The notes: generated from the letters alone by a model not told the origin. Counted from the stretch's first letter, positions 41,989-51,059 are shown. The stretch: DNA of 64,000 nt from Pseudomonadota bacterium (GCA_020161775.1 JAIUOW010000002.1:124001-188000); one strand, 5' to 3'. Program-made: numbers and translations.

Positions 41989-42948
41989 ATGGAGTTTTTC
42001 AAAATCCGCCGTGACATCCCGTTCATGAAGAACGCGTTGATCTTCAACGTGATCTCGTTCCTGACGTTTGCCGCGGCCGTCTTCTTCCTGATCACGCGCG
42101 GGCTGCACCTGTCGGTGGAATTCACCGGCGGCACCCTGATGGAGGTGAGCTATTCGCAGCCCGCCGAGCTGGAAAAGGTGCGTGGCACCGTCGCCAGCCT
42201 GGGTTACACCGACGTGCAGGTGCAGAACTTCGGCACGGCGCGTGACGTGCTGATCCGCCTGCCCGCCCAAAAGGGCGTCAGTTCAGCGCAACAAAGCGAC
42301 AAGGTGCTGGCCGCGCTGAAGGAGTCCAGCCCCGACGTGACGTTGCGCCGCAACGAATTCGTCGGTCCGCAGGTCGGCGACGAACTGGCTGCCGATGGCC
42401 TGAAGGCCCTGGGCATGGTGGTTGTGGGCATCATGATTTACCTGGCGTTCCGCTTCGAATGGAAGTTCGCCGTGGCGGCCATCTTCGCCAACCTGCACGA
42501 CGTGGTCATCATCCTGGGGTTTTTTGCGTTCTTCCAATGGGAGTTTTCGCTGGCCGTGCTGGCGGCCGTGCTGGCCGTGCTGGGCTATTCAGTCAACGAA
42601 TCCGTTGTGATTTTTGACCGTATCCGTGAAAACTTCCGCCGCTACCGCAAGATGAACACGACGGAAATCATTGACAACGCGATCACGTCGACCATCAGCC
42701 GTACCATCATCACGCACGGCTCAACCCAGATCATGGTCCTGTCAATGCTGCTGTTCGGTGGCCCCACCCTCTACTACTTCGCGCTGGCGCTGACCATCGG
42801 CATCTGCTTTGGCATCTACTCGTCAGTGTTCGTCGCGGCCGCCATCGCCATGTGGCTGGGCGTCAAGCGCGAAGACCTGGTCAAGGGCGGCGCCGTCAAG
42901 AAAGACGGCGGCGACCCCAACGATCCCAACGCCGGCGCGGTGGTCTGA
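41989..42948 (+). CDS. secF: protein translocase subunit SecF
   Basis: The protein has 319 residues: an N-terminal helix, the periplasmic region with the signature VEFTGGTLMEVSY, then five helices with GYSVNESVVIFDRIREN (D4-type motif). The C-terminal tail is short and hydrophilic (KKDGGDPNDPNAGAVV). It pairs with SecD in proton-driven late protein export. Ribosome site GAGGAG lies about 6 bases before the ATG. The DUF1631 gene starts 15 bases downstream in the same direction. Confidence 0.95.
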   Translation: MEFFKIRRDIPFMKNALIFNVISFLTFAAAVFFLITRGLHLSVEFTGGTLMEVSYSQPAELEKVRGTVASLGYTDVQVQNFGTARDVLIRLPAQKGVSSAQQSDKVLAALKESSPDVTLRRNEFVGPQVGDELAADGLKALGMVVVGIMIYLAFRFEWKFAVAAIFANLHDVVIILGFFAFFQWEFSLAVLAAVLAVLGYSVNESVVIFDRIRENFRRYRKMNTTEIIDNAITSTISRTIITHGSTQIMVLSMLLFGGPTLYYFALALTIGICFGIYSSVFVAAAIAMWLGVKREDLVKGGAVKKDGGDPNDPNAGAVV

Positions 42949-42963
42949 ACGTCGAGTCCGTCC

Positions 42964-45642
42964 ATGTCTTCCGGCCCCCTGCCCACCCCTGACAGCAACG
43001 CGCTGGGTCGCAAGGCGCGGGAGGTATTCATTTCGCAGGCCGAAGGCGTCATGGAGCCCATGGCCGAGGCCGTCCGCGCCAGGCTGATCGAGCTGGTGGA
43101 CCAGAGCGCCAGCACCAAGGAAATGCAGGACCGGCGTGACGCCATGCTCGAATTCGAGCGCCTGCACAAAGCCTGGACCGAAGGCACGCCCAAGGCCTGG
43201 CGCCGCGCGCTGGTGCCGCCCACTTCGACCGCCCGCGTCCGGCTGGAGGCAGTGAGCCTGGAGCTGATCGGCGATGACGTGGTCGAAAAGAAAATCCTGT
43301 CGTCCCGCCTGGCGCTTTCGGTCCTGGACAAGGTCACGTGGGAACTCAACGACTTGCGCCTGCGCATGCAACACCTGGAAGGCGGCGAGGACCTGCAGTC
43401 CCATGACATCCTCCGCCCCGAAGTCAGCGCCCAGTTGCTGGTGGAGCAATGGGTGGCCGCAGGCCTGGCCCGCGAGACCTGGAGCCTGGTCAAGGACCTG
43501 ATCCAGCAGCACATGGTGGATCGGCTCGTCGCTGCCTACAGCCAAACCAACCAGTTCCTCATCAGCAACGGCGTACTGCCTGATATCGACCTGTCCCAGC
43601 GCGTGCGCCGCACGTCTGCTCCCGCGCCAGGTTCGGGGCGGCGCCCCGGTGGCGCGCAGCCGCAGGGCCAGCCACCCGCAGGCGCCGACAACGACGGCGC
43701 ACAGGGCCATACCGGCCAGGGCGGTGGCTACGGCAGCGGCTACCAGGGGGGCGGTGCTTCGGGTTTTGCCGGCAGCGGCCCCGGCGGAGGCTATGCCGCT
43801 GGTGGTGGCGGCGTCGGCGGGGGTGGGGGCGAAGGCGGGTACGCCGGTGGCGGCGGCCAAGGTGGCGGCTATGGCGGCGGCGGTCAGGCGGGCGCTGGTG
43901 GATTCGGGGCCTCTGCAGGTGGCGTTGGCGCTGGTGGCGGTCATGGCGGCGGCCAGGGCGGCGGGCACAACGGCGGCTACGGTGGCTACGGTGGCGGGCC
44001 GTCGGGTGGGCAACCCGGTGGAGCCCAAGGTGGTCCGCAGGGGTATGGCGGGGGCTACGCTCCGTCTGGCCAGGGCGGCATGCCGCACGGTGGCCACGGC
44101 GGCGCAGGCGCCCATGAAGAAACCCGCATGCTGACCAGCTCACCCCCGTTGGCCCGTGCCCGGGCGCGGGCGTCGGGCGTGATTGGCCAGCTCAAGCGCT
44201 TGCTGACCGACCGCGTGGCCGGCTTTGACATGAGCCATGTCACGCGGCCTTCGCCGGCACTGGCCGAGGCACTGTCGCAACAAGGTTCCACCGAAGTCGC
44301 CGCAGCCGGCACCGTTCACGAAGTGATGGTGTTCGACGACGCGGGTGTCGAACAGGTCGCAACAGCCTTGCGCCAGCGCACCGGCGAACTCAAGAAAAAA
44401 GCCGCTACCTCGGGCGAAAAGGCCACGATCGAAATCGTGGCCCTGATGTTCCAGAGCATCCTGGCCGAAGAGCGCATTCCCCCGGCGGTGCGCGTCTGGT
44501 TTGCCCGGCTGCAGATGCCCGTGCTGCGGGTGGCGCTGTCCGAGCCGGAATTCTTCGGTACGCTGCAGCATCCGGCGCGCCAGCTGATTGACCGCATGGG
44601 CTCATGCGTGATGGGCTTCGATGCCAGCGGCACCAGCGGCAGCGCGCTGGAGGCCGAGATCAAGCGCGTGGTCCAGGTGATCGAGCAGTACCCGGAAACC
44701 GGCCGGCGCGTATTCCAGCTGGTGTATGACGAGTTCCAGCGCTTCCTGTCCAAGTTCCTGACCGAGAACGGCGCCACCCAGCGCCTGGTCAGCGTGGCGC
44801 AGCAGGTCGAGCAGAAGGAAACCATGTCGGTGCAGTACACCATCGAGATGCGCAACATGCTGCAGGACATCCCGGTGCGTGACGAGATCCGCGAATTCCT
44901 GTTCAAGGTCTGGGCTGATGTGCTGGCCGTCGCGGCCGTGAAGAACGGCCCCCAGCACGAAGACACGATTGCCCTGAAAAAATCCGCTTCCGACCTGGTC
45001 TGGGCTGCCAGCGCCAAGCCCAACCGCAACGACCGCGCGCGCGTGATCCAGGACCTGCCCAACCTGCTGCTGCGCCTGCGCCAGGGCATGACCCTGATGG
45101 GTGTGCAGGGCTCTGCGCAGGAGGCGCACATCAAGGTGATTGGCGACACGCTGGCCGATGCCTTCCTGTCCAAGACCGAAGCGATTCCCCAGGCCCGCAT
45201 CGAAGCCATGGCCAAGCGGCTGGCCAACCTGGAAGATTTTGTCTCCGATGACCAGGCCGGTGACCTGCCGCTGGACGCCGAGAGTATCGAACTCATGCTG
45301 GGCATTGATGCCTCGGCCATCGAGGTGGTGGCCGACGGCGGCTCCAAGCCCAGCGCCGGAATGCTGGCCTGGGCCCAGGAACTGCAGCCAGGCACCTGGT
45401 TCACGCTGGACCACAACGGCAAGACCAACCAGGTGCAATACGCCTGGTGCAGCGAACGCAAGCAGCTGCACCTGTTTGCCTCCACCGACGGGCGCAGCTT
45501 CCTGGTCCAGGTGCGCCGCCTGGCGGCCTACCTGCAGGCCGGTTTGCTGGTCCCGGCCGAGGAGGAAGCGCTCACGGTGCGCGCCACGCGTGACGCGCTG
45601 GCCAAGCTCGACGCCAACCCTGAGCGCCTGCTCCAATCCTGA
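42964..45642 (+). CDS. DUF1631 family protein with long glycine-rich region
   Basis: The protein has 892 residues and matches DUF1631 at both ends: helix-rich N-terminal part (AREVFISQAEGVMEPMAEAVRARL, about 1-215) and C-terminal part (from about 395, VIGQLKRLLTDRVAG ... TWFTLDHNGKTNQVQYAWCSERKQL). Between them, about residues 220-390, lies a disordered stretch of Gly with Gln, Tyr, His and Ser. The PilZ-like end segment (TWFTLDHNGKTNQVQYAW) is often found in these proteins and suggests a link to cyclic di-GMP, though no RxxxR motif is clear. The family is annotated as unknown; a few databases mislabel it as thymidine phosphorylase. It sits in the same transcript as secDF and ends at a strong terminator. 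Confidence 0.88.
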   Translation: MSSGPLPTPDSNALGRKAREVFISQAEGVMEPMAEAVRARLIELVDQSASTKEMQDRRDAMLEFERLHKAWTEGTPKAWRRALVPPTSTARVRLEAVSLELIGDDVVEKKILSSRLALSVLDKVTWELNDLRLRMQHLEGGEDLQSHDILRPEVSAQLLVEQWVAAGLARETWSLVKDLIQQHMVDRLVAAYSQTNQFLISNGVLPDIDLSQRVRRTSAPAPGSGRRPGGAQPQGQPPAGADNDGAQGHTGQGGGYGSGYQGGGASGFAGSGPGGGYAAGGGGVGGGGGEGGYAGGGGQGGGYGGGGQAGAGGFGASAGGVGAGGGHGGGQGGGHNGGYGGYGGGPSGGQPGGAQGGPQGYGGGYAPSGQGGMPHGGHGGAGAHEETRMLTSSPPLARARARASGVIGQLKRLLTDRVAGFDMSHVTRPSPALAEALSQQGSTEVAAAGTVHEVMVFDDAGVEQVATALRQRTGELKKKAATSGEKATIEIVALMFQSILAEERIPPAVRVWFARLQMPVLRVALSEPEFFGTLQHPARQLIDRMGSCVMGFDASGTSGSALEAEIKRVVQVIEQYPETGRRVFQLVYDEFQRFLSKFLTENGATQRLVSVAQQVEQKETMSVQYTIEMRNMLQDIPVRDEIREFLFKVWADVLAVAAVKNGPQHEDTIALKKSASDLVWAASAKPNRNDRARVIQDLPNLLLRLRQGMTLMGVQGSAQEAHIKVIGDTLADAFLSKTEAIPQARIEAMAKRLANLEDFVSDDQAGDLPLDAESIELMLGIDASAIEVVADGGSKPSAGMLAWAQELQPGTWFTLDHNGKTNQVQYAWCSERKQLHLFASTDGRSFLVQVRRLAAYLQAGLLVPAEEEALTVRATRDALAKLDANPERLLQS

Positions 45643-45661
45643 GCCGGGGTTTGTCCAAAGC

Positions 45662-45685
45662 AAAAACCGCCCTGAGGCGGTTTTT
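45662..45685. terminator. strong bidirectional terminator
   Basis: AAAAACCGCC and GGCGGTTTTT form a perfect 10-bp stem with loop CTGA. The A-run on one side and T-run on the other allow Rho-independent termination in both directions: after the plus-strand DUF1631 gene and after the minus-strand lipoprotein gene whose stop is at 45719. Confidence 0.92.
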
Positions 45686-45718
45686 GCTTTCATGGCCCCT
45701 CAGGGGCTCTGGCGACGA

Positions 45719-46777
45719 CTAGTTGTAGGTGTACGTGATCGAGTACGCCAGATTGAGCACGCCTGACAGCGACGCATCAATTCTGCCGACGTTACCCGAG
45801 AAGCTGCAGCGGGTAATCGTCAGGGTGCCGCCAGTGCCGCCGAGGGACTTGAACGTCGGGTCATTTGCCAGGGCGCCGCAGAACTCGGTCTCGGTGCTTG
45901 GCGCCGGCACGTTGCCAACGTTAACCGTCGTGTTGTTATTGAGGCTGGGAATTGAGACGCCGATAACCAGGTTTTTCGTCGTGCCAGTGCCAGTGCCAGT
46001 GCCAGTGCCAGTGCCAGTGCCAGTGCCAGTGCCAGTGCCAGTGCCAGTGCCAGTGCCAGTGCCAGTGCCAGTGCCAGTGCCAGTAGAGGTGCTGCCCAGC
46101 GTGAAGTTCACCGAGCTGCCGTTGGCCGTGGCGTAGGCGGTGTTGAACGCCGATTGGATGGTGGCGGGTGCGCTGAAGCTGATGAAGCTGGACAGCGTGT
46201 TGCCGTTGGCCACGTACTGCGACACCGCCTTGAGGATCTGGCCGTAGGCGTTAGCCGTACCGGTGACGGTGGGCACGGTGGTGGCAATGTTGACACTGCC
46301 CAGCTGGAACTGGCTGGCCACCGTGGTAGCGGCGGTGCCGAAGCTCGCGCTGCTCACACCGCCGGTGCCTGCCTTGGCCAGGCTGTAGGCCACCGAGGTC
46401 AGGGGCGTCACGACGCCTGTGGCGGCCGTGCCCTGGGCGTTCAGCACCAACTGCAGCGGATCGCTCAGCGTCTTGGTGGTGCCGGTGGCTTCGTCGGTGT
46501 AGGTGCCGCCGGAGGCTTCAATCACAACGTCGCCAACGTAGTCGACTTCCATCGTGTAGGCACCCGCGCTGTTGGTGCTCACGCATCGGATCTGGTCGCC
46601 CTTGCCCGCGGCCACCGCCTTGTAGGCGCAGACCTGTGCGCCGTTGACCGGCCCTTTGACCACGGAGCCTGAAATCGGGGTGACGGCACTGCCACCGCCG
46701 CCGCAGGCGGCCAGCAGGCCGGCTGCGCCCAGCGCGGCCGAGGTCAATGCAAAGGGGAAGCGGGAAAGCTGACGCAT
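45719..46777 (-). CDS. lipoprotein with Thr-Gly microsatellite repeat
   Basis: The protein has 352 residues. The signal peptide ends in the lipobox LAAC, followed by GGGGS, typical of an exported lipoprotein. Residues about 30-120 resemble a carboxypeptidase-regulatory-like fold (GSVVKGPVNGAQVCAYK ... AGAYTMEV). Later come Ser/Thr/Ala-rich helices, then about 17 copies of Thr-Gly encoded by a 6-bp tandem repeat (45981-46084), and a C-terminal domain with a cysteine pair (EFCGALAN ... ITRCSF). No known family was recognised. A GGAG ribosome site lies about 7 bases upstream. Surface exposure and length variation of the Thr-Gly linker are inferred. Confidence 0.75.
   Translation of the reverse strand: MRQLSRFPFALTSAALGAAGLLAACGGGGSAVTPISGSVVKGPVNGAQVCAYKAVAAGKGDQIRCVSTNSAGAYTMEVDYVGDVVIEASGGTYTDEATGTTKTLSDPLQLVLNAQGTAATGVVTPLTSVAYSLAKAGTGGVSSASFGTAATTVASQFQLGSVNIATTVPTVTGTANAYGQILKAVSQYVANGNTLSSFISFSAPATIQSAFNTAYATANGSSVNFTLGSTSTGTGTGTGTGTGTGTGTGTGTGTGTGTGTGTGTGTTKNLVIGVSIPSLNNNTTVNVGNVPAPSTETEFCGALANDPTFKSLGGTGGTLTITRCSFSGNVGRIDASLSGVLNLAYSITYTYN
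45981..46084. repeat. 6-bp microsatellite, 17 copies, inside the lipoprotein gene
   Basis: GTGCCA is repeated without error from 45981 to 46082, then GT. On the coding strand it encodes alternating Thr and Gly. Because the unit is 6 bp, gain or loss of units keeps the frame and changes only linker length. Confidence 0.95.
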
Positions 46778-46891
46778 GGGGTACTCCGGAGGTGTAACAG
46801 GGGGATGGCCAAAGGGTAACCATCCGTTGCTTCCGAGCCTATCCCGCGTTTGAGGGGGTGCCGTGTAAAGACGCCCGACAGGCCTGCCGAG

Positions 46892-47377
46892 TCAGTGCGC
46901 GACGCGCGACTCCACGTCGTCGCAGAGCTCGTCCAGCACCAGCGAATCAGGTTCTTCGCCGAAGCTCCAATACACCATCAGCACGATGATCTTCAGGTCA
47001 TCCAGCGAGATCGGGTCACCCGGCGCGGCCATGGCGCGGTCGATGACGATTTCTCGCATGTGGGCGGGCAGAACGCCCGCGCTTTCCAGGAAGCTCACAA
47101 AGCTCAGTGCCTCGGCGCCCAGGTGGTCCTGCTCGGCGACGGAGTAAACGCGCATGCTTTGGGGGGATTGGCGCGGCGCCTGCAGCGCCTGTGCGACCTC
47201 GGGGTCCAGCTGGGTGCTTTGCGCCGCGATGTTCAGGCCGTCGAGCCAGCGCAGCGCCTGCTGGATTTCGTCGGCTTCAAAGCCGACGGCAGTCAGTTTG
47301 CGCCCCAGCTGCTGCAGTTCAGGGCACGCATCGCCTCGCCAGTAATTTTCGTAGACGAACACCAGCACTTCAAACAT
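46892..47377 (-). CDS. smg: Smg family protein (DUF494)
   Basis: The protein has 161 residues and matches the Smg family across its length (MFEVLVFVYENYW, QQALRWLDGLN, KIIVLMVYWSFGEEPDSLVLDELCD). The family is conserved in beta- and gammaproteobacteria, nearly always beside dprA, as here. Its biochemical role is not known; the fold is helical and cytoplasmic. The gene lies 43 bases after dprA in the same direction. Confidence 0.93.
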   Translation of the reverse strand: MFEVLVFVYENYWRGDACPELQQLGRKLTAVGFEADEIQQALRWLDGLNIAAQSTQLDPEVAQALQAPRQSPQSMRVYSVAEQDHLGAEALSFVSFLESAGVLPAHMREIVIDRAMAAPGDPISLDDLKIIVLMVYWSFGEEPDSLVLDELCDDVESRVAH

Positions 47378-47420
47378 GACCCCAATCTAGCACAGAAACC
47401 CGAACGCAAGGCGAGCGACA

Positions 47421-48563
47421 TCAGGCCGACGCACTGCGCTGGAACAAGCCTCCCGGCAGCCGGCCCACATGGCCTTCGAGCTCAAGCTCCAGCAAATGCG
47501 CCTGCAGCGTGGCGGCGTCCATGCCGGTGCGCGCCACCAGGGCGTCCAGGCCCACCGGGTCGAAGCCCAGCACGCGCAGCAGCGGCGCATGGCGTGCGGT
47601 GTTCGCTGTTGCCTCCGCGGATGACGGTTCCATCTGCGCCGCCGGCATCGCGGGGCTGTCCAGGCGCAGCTCCTCCAGTACGTCCTGCGCGGACTCCACC
47701 AGCTTGGCCCCCTGTTTGAGCAGCAGGTGGCAGCCGCGCGACTGCGGTGAATGGATGGACCCGGGGATGGCAAACACATCCTTGCCCTGTTCCACGGCCA
47801 TGCGGGCCGTGATGAGCGAGCCCGACTGCAGCGCGGCCTCCACCACCAGGGTGCCCGCGCCCAGGCCCGCGATGATGCGGTTGCGCTTGGGGAAGTTGGG
47901 CGCCAGCGGGGGCGTACCCAGCGGGTATTCGCTGACGATCACGCCCTGGCGCGCAATGGCGTGGGCCAGCGCAAGGTGGCGCTTGGGATACACGCGGTCC
48001 AGCCCTGTGCCGACCACGGCGATGGTGGCCAGCTGGCCCGCTGCCGCGCCTTCCAGCGCGCCCCGGTGGGCGGCGCCATCGACGCCCAGCGCCATGCCCG
48101 ACACCACGGTCAGCCCGGCGCCGGCCAGAGCCTTGGCGAACTGTTGTGCGTTGGCTTCGCCCTGGGGTGTCGGGTTGCGGCTGCCCACGATGGCCACGCA
48201 GCGCGACAGCGCGTGAGCGTCCAGCGCCTGCCCCATCATGTACAGCAGCAGCGGTGGATCCTCGGTGGCCAGCAGGGAGGCCGGGTAGGCCGGGTCGCCC
48301 AGGGTGATGATGCGGCGCTGGCCGGTCTCGTCCTGGCCTTGCAGCCAGGCCCAGGTGGTTTCCAGCAACGGCGCAAGCCCTTCGGGGTCGGCCAGCAGCT
48401 GCGCTGCCTGCGGGGCGCTCACCACCTGCTCAAGCGCGGCGAGTGATTGCGAAAAAATGGCTTGGGGCAGGCCAAAAGCCGCCAGCAACCGGCGCGCGCT
48501 TTCATTGCCCACGCCTTCAGAAAGGGTCAGCCGCAGCCAGGCGGCGAGTTCGTCGCGGTCCAC
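47421..48563 (-). CDS. dprA: DNA-processing protein DprA
   Basis: The protein has 380 residues from the GTG at 48563; another GTG 17 codons upstream would overlap the LysM gene stop. It starts DRDELAAWLRLTLSEGVGN (SAM-like domain), then the Rossmann-type Rf domain (VGSRNPTPQGEANAQQF, VSGMALGVDGAAHRGAL) and a C-terminal winged helix DML1-like domain (LRVLGFDPVGLDALVARTG). It loads RecA on incoming single-stranded DNA during natural transformation. Both flanking genes (LysM protein, smg) are the usual neighbours. Confidence 0.93.
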   Translation of the reverse strand: MDRDELAAWLRLTLSEGVGNESARRLLAAFGLPQAIFSQSLAALEQVVSAPQAAQLLADPEGLAPLLETTWAWLQGQDETGQRRIITLGDPAYPASLLATEDPPLLLYMMGQALDAHALSRCVAIVGSRNPTPQGEANAQQFAKALAGAGLTVVSGMALGVDGAAHRGALEGAAAGQLATIAVVGTGLDRVYPKRHLALAHAIARQGVIVSEYPLGTPPLAPNFPKRNRIIAGLGAGTLVVEAALQSGSLITARMAVEQGKDVFAIPGSIHSPQSRGCHLLLKQGAKLVESAQDVLEELRLDSPAMPAAQMEPSSAEATANTARHAPLLRVLGFDPVGLDALVARTGMDAATLQAHLLELELEGHVGRLPGGLFQRSASA

Positions 48564-48588
48564 GAGACAGCAGGAAAGCGTCGCGTGA

Positions 48589-49905
48589 TCAGCGCGGGTT
48601 GACCACGCGGTCACCGACCTTCACACCGTCGGTGATTTCCAGGATCAGCGCATACGACAGCTTCTCGAAGGGGCGGAACACCATGAGCAGGCCGTTGCGC
48701 TCGTCAGGCAGCTTGATGACCGTGGGCTTGTCGCCCGTGCGGTCCACCACGCCCTGGCCGTCCTTGAGGATGGCCAGCACGTGGCCGGACTCAATACCGT
48801 CTGCCGTGCCCTTGTTGATGACCACGATCTGGTTCTGGGCCGCATTGGCCACCGCGGAGCCGTACATGGACACCACGGCGCCTTCAACGCGCGTCTCGGG
48901 CGCGCGTGGCACATAGCTCACCAGCTGGCGCGGCGGCTCGGGCAGCAGCCGGTCGCCGGTGCGCATTTCTTCCTTGGACGACACGATGTCGATGGTGGCG
49001 GGCACGGGCACCGGTTCGGTCTTGCCGTCGCGGGTGGGCACGTCGCGCATGGATTCGCCACGTACCAGCGTGGCCTTGCCCAGGTACTGCGCTTCGTAGC
49101 CCAGCACGGCACGCGTCACCGGGTCGCGCAGCGCGGTGGCGTTGCGGAACACGCGGAAATCGCGCGGCTTGTCGCGGGCATCGACCAGGGGCGACTGCGC
49201 CGTGCCGCGCGCATAGGCGCGGTCGCCACGGCTGACCAGCACGCGGCCCTCCTGGGTGGCCACGATGCGTGGGGCGCTTTCCAGTACGCCCTGGGCGACG
49301 ATGACAGGCTCGGCCAGGAAGGGCTCGATCAGGTTGGTCTGCAGCGTCGGGATGGAGGTGTCGGCCAGCGTTTCGTAGCGGGTGCGGGGGGAAACGCGCA
49401 CGGTTTGCGTGGGCGCTTCGCCCTCGGCACCCTGGGCGGCGCCCATGCGCAGGCGCGCACGGCCGTTGCTCTTGTCCAGGAACAGCTGCTGGCCAGGGTA
49501 GATGCGGTGCGGGTTGCGCACTTCCTGCAGGTTCATGCCCCACAGCTCGGGCCAGCGCCAGGGGCTTTTGAGGAACAGGCCGGAGATCGCCCACAGTGTG
49601 TCGCCGCTTTTGACGGTGTAGTTGTCCGGCGCGTTGGGCGCCAGCTCGCTCAGCGGCACGCCGGCCTGGGCCACCTGCTCTGCCGTGGCCTTCTGACCGG
49701 GCGTGACGGGGAAGTTCTGCGCGTGGGCGCTGATGCCGCACAGCGCGGCCGCCAGGGCTGCCGCGGCGGTCATGCCGCGCAAGGCGCCGCTGCGCGCAAA
49801 GGTTTGCGCCATCATCTGCTGTTGTGTCCTGTTGTGCTGCATTGCCTTGGCCCCTGGGCTGGCCTGGTGCCGCTGGATGCGCGGTTGACGGCCAAAAGTC
49901 TTCAT
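48589..49905 (-). CDS. LysM-domain peptidoglycan-binding protein
   Basis: The protein has 438 residues from the ATG at 49905. The signal peptide proper is MTAAAALAAALCGISAHAQ-like (about residues 45-63), so starts at residues 22 or 31-32 would give a more normal n-region; the promoter-like sequence just upstream would leave only a six-base leader for the first ATG. One LysM module is clear (YTVKSGDTLWAISGLFL, PHRIYPGQQLFL). The rest is beta-rich with unknown function. The gene is divergent from def and heads lysM-dprA-smg, an arrangement typical of betaproteobacteria. Confidence 0.9.
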   Translation of the reverse strand: MKTFGRQPRIQRHQASPGAKAMQHNRTQQQMMAQTFARSGALRGMTAAAALAAALCGISAHAQNFPVTPGQKATAEQVAQAGVPLSELAPNAPDNYTVKSGDTLWAISGLFLKSPWRWPELWGMNLQEVRNPHRIYPGQQLFLDKSNGRARLRMGAAQGAEGEAPTQTVRVSPRTRYETLADTSIPTLQTNLIEPFLAEPVIVAQGVLESAPRIVATQEGRVLVSRGDRAYARGTAQSPLVDARDKPRDFRVFRNATALRDPVTRAVLGYEAQYLGKATLVRGESMRDVPTRDGKTEPVPVPATIDIVSSKEEMRTGDRLLPEPPRQLVSYVPRAPETRVEGAVVSMYGSAVANAAQNQIVVINKGTADGIESGHVLAILKDGQGVVDRTGDKPTVIKLPDERNGLLMVFRPFEKLSYALILEITDGVKVGDRVVNPR

Positions 49906-49917
49906 AAATCACTGGCG

Positions 49918-49946
49918 ATTTTGCGCTCAAGCCCTTGATTGGGCAA
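49918..49946 (-). promoter_or_regulatory. promoter for the LysM-dprA-smg operon
   Basis: On the minus strand TTGCCC (49946-49941) and CAAAAT (49923-49918) are 17 bases apart, each matching four of six consensus positions. It lies in the 112-base divergent gap with def. Initiation about 7 bases past the -10 box would fall near 49911. Confidence 0.45.
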
Positions 49947-50017
49947 CGATTATGGGATTCTGCGCCAGCCGGAAAACCCAAAAGTGGCGAAAATAGCGAC
50001 ATTGACCGCGAGATTTC

Positions 50018-50512
50018 ATGGCACTCCTCCCCATTCTTTGTTACCCGGACCCGAAACTGCACACCGTGGCCCGCCCTGTCCAGTCCGTGGACGGGCGCAT
50101 CCAGGCGCTGATTGCCGACATGCTGGAGACCATGTACGACGCCAATGGCATTGGCCTGGCGGCCACCCAGGTGAACGTGCACGAGCGCCTGATCGTCATC
50201 GACGTGTCCGAGCAGCGCAACGAACCCATGGTGCTGATCAACCCCGAAATCACCTGGGTCAGCCCGGAAAAACAGGTCAACGACGAAGGCTGTCTGTCAG
50301 TGCCGGGTATTTACGACGGTGTCGAGCGCGCGACGGCCATCAAGGTCAGTGCGCTGGACGGCAGCGGCCAGTCTCGCACGATTGAAGCTGAAGGCCTGCT
50401 GGCGGTGTGCATCCAGCACGAGATGGACCACCTGATGGGCAAGGTGTTTGTGGAGTACCTGTCGCCACTGAAACGCAACCGCATCAAGACCAAGATGCTC
50501 AAGAAGCGATGA
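50018..50512 (+). CDS. def: peptide deformylase
   Basis: The protein has 164 residues with the three family motifs: GIGLAATQ (44-51), EGCLSVP (90-96, metal ligand C92) and QHEMDHL (133-139, H134 and H138 bind metal, E135 is catalytic). It removes the formyl group from N-terminal methionine of new proteins. fmt, which adds the formyl group to the initiator tRNA, lies two genes downstream. The stop overlaps the start of the lipoprotein gene between them (ATGA). Confidence 0.97.
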   Translation: MALLPILCYPDPKLHTVARPVQSVDGRIQALIADMLETMYDANGIGLAATQVNVHERLIVIDVSEQRNEPMVLINPEITWVSPEKQVNDEGCLSVPGIYDGVERATAIKVSALDGSGQSRTIEAEGLLAVCIQHEMDHLMGKVFVEYLSPLKRNRIKTKMLKKR

Positions 50513-51054
50513 CCCCCCGAAGCGCCTTCGGCGCCTCCCCCCAAGGGGGGCGCCACCAGCGGACCGGCAAAGCCGGTTCCGCGGTGGCACTGGTACTGGC
50601 CTGCTGCGCGGCCCTGGTGGGGTGTGCGGGTGTTGGCGTGTCTGGTGTCGCGCCTGGTACTTCTCGTGCTGATGTCATTTCCCGGCTGGGACAGCCCACG
50701 CGCAGCGTGCCGTTGCCTGTCGGCGAACGGCTGCAGTATTCGTTGCAGCCCATGGGGCAGTACGCGACGATGGTGGATCTGGACAGCGCCGGGCGCGTGG
50801 TGTCGGCGCGGCAGGTGCTGACGCCTTCTGAATTTGCGCGCATCGTGGACGGGCAATGGACGCGCGCCGATGTGGAGCGGGAATTTGGCCCGCCCGCGCG
50901 CGTGGACCGGGTGTACAGCTGGGCCGGTGACGTGCTGACCTACCGCTGGAACGACGGCAGCGACATGTTCTTCTTCGTGTACCTTGACGCCCGGCAGGTT
51001 GTGCAGCGCACGCAGCAGGCCATGGAATTCGTCAACGCGCCGGACCGGGAATAA
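50509..51054 (+). CDS. BamE/SmpA-like outer-membrane lipoprotein
   Basis: The protein has 181 residues. After an unusual basic N-terminal extension ([21 protein letters not shown]) come a hydrophobic stretch and the lipobox LVGC. The body has two BamE-like half modules: [18 protein letters not shown] and [17 protein letters not shown], each ending in a beta strand. It may belong to the outer-membrane assembly machinery or be a related stress lipoprotein. The N-terminal extension is encoded by a palindromic repeat (50512-50590), so the real or ancestral start may lie downstream. It overlaps def by four bases and precedes fmt by 5 bases. Confidence 0.82.
   Translation: MTPRSAFGASPQGGRHQRTGKAGSAVALVLACCAALVGCAGVGVSGVAPGTSRADVISRLGQPTRSVPLPVGERLQYSLQPMGQYATMVDLDSAGRVVSARQVLTPSEFARIVDGQWTRADVEREFGPPARVDRVYSWAGDVLTYRWNDGSDMFFFVYLDARQVVQRTQQAMEFVNAPDRE
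50512..50590. repeat. GC-rich palindromic repeat inside a coding N-terminus
   Basis: Three nested or adjacent hairpins follow one another: GCGCC-TTC-GGCGC, CCCCCC-AA-GGGGGG and CCGGC-AAA-GCCGG. The order and the motifs are those of an abundant intergenic repeat of Comamonadaceae. Here it forms the first 25 codons or so of the BamE-like lipoprotein gene. Confidence 0.7.
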
Positions 51055-51059
51055 GCAAC

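Noticed and set aside
45981-46084. CRISPR-like array
   Set aside because: The repeat is a 6-bp unit in direct tandem with no spacers and lies in a coding frame.
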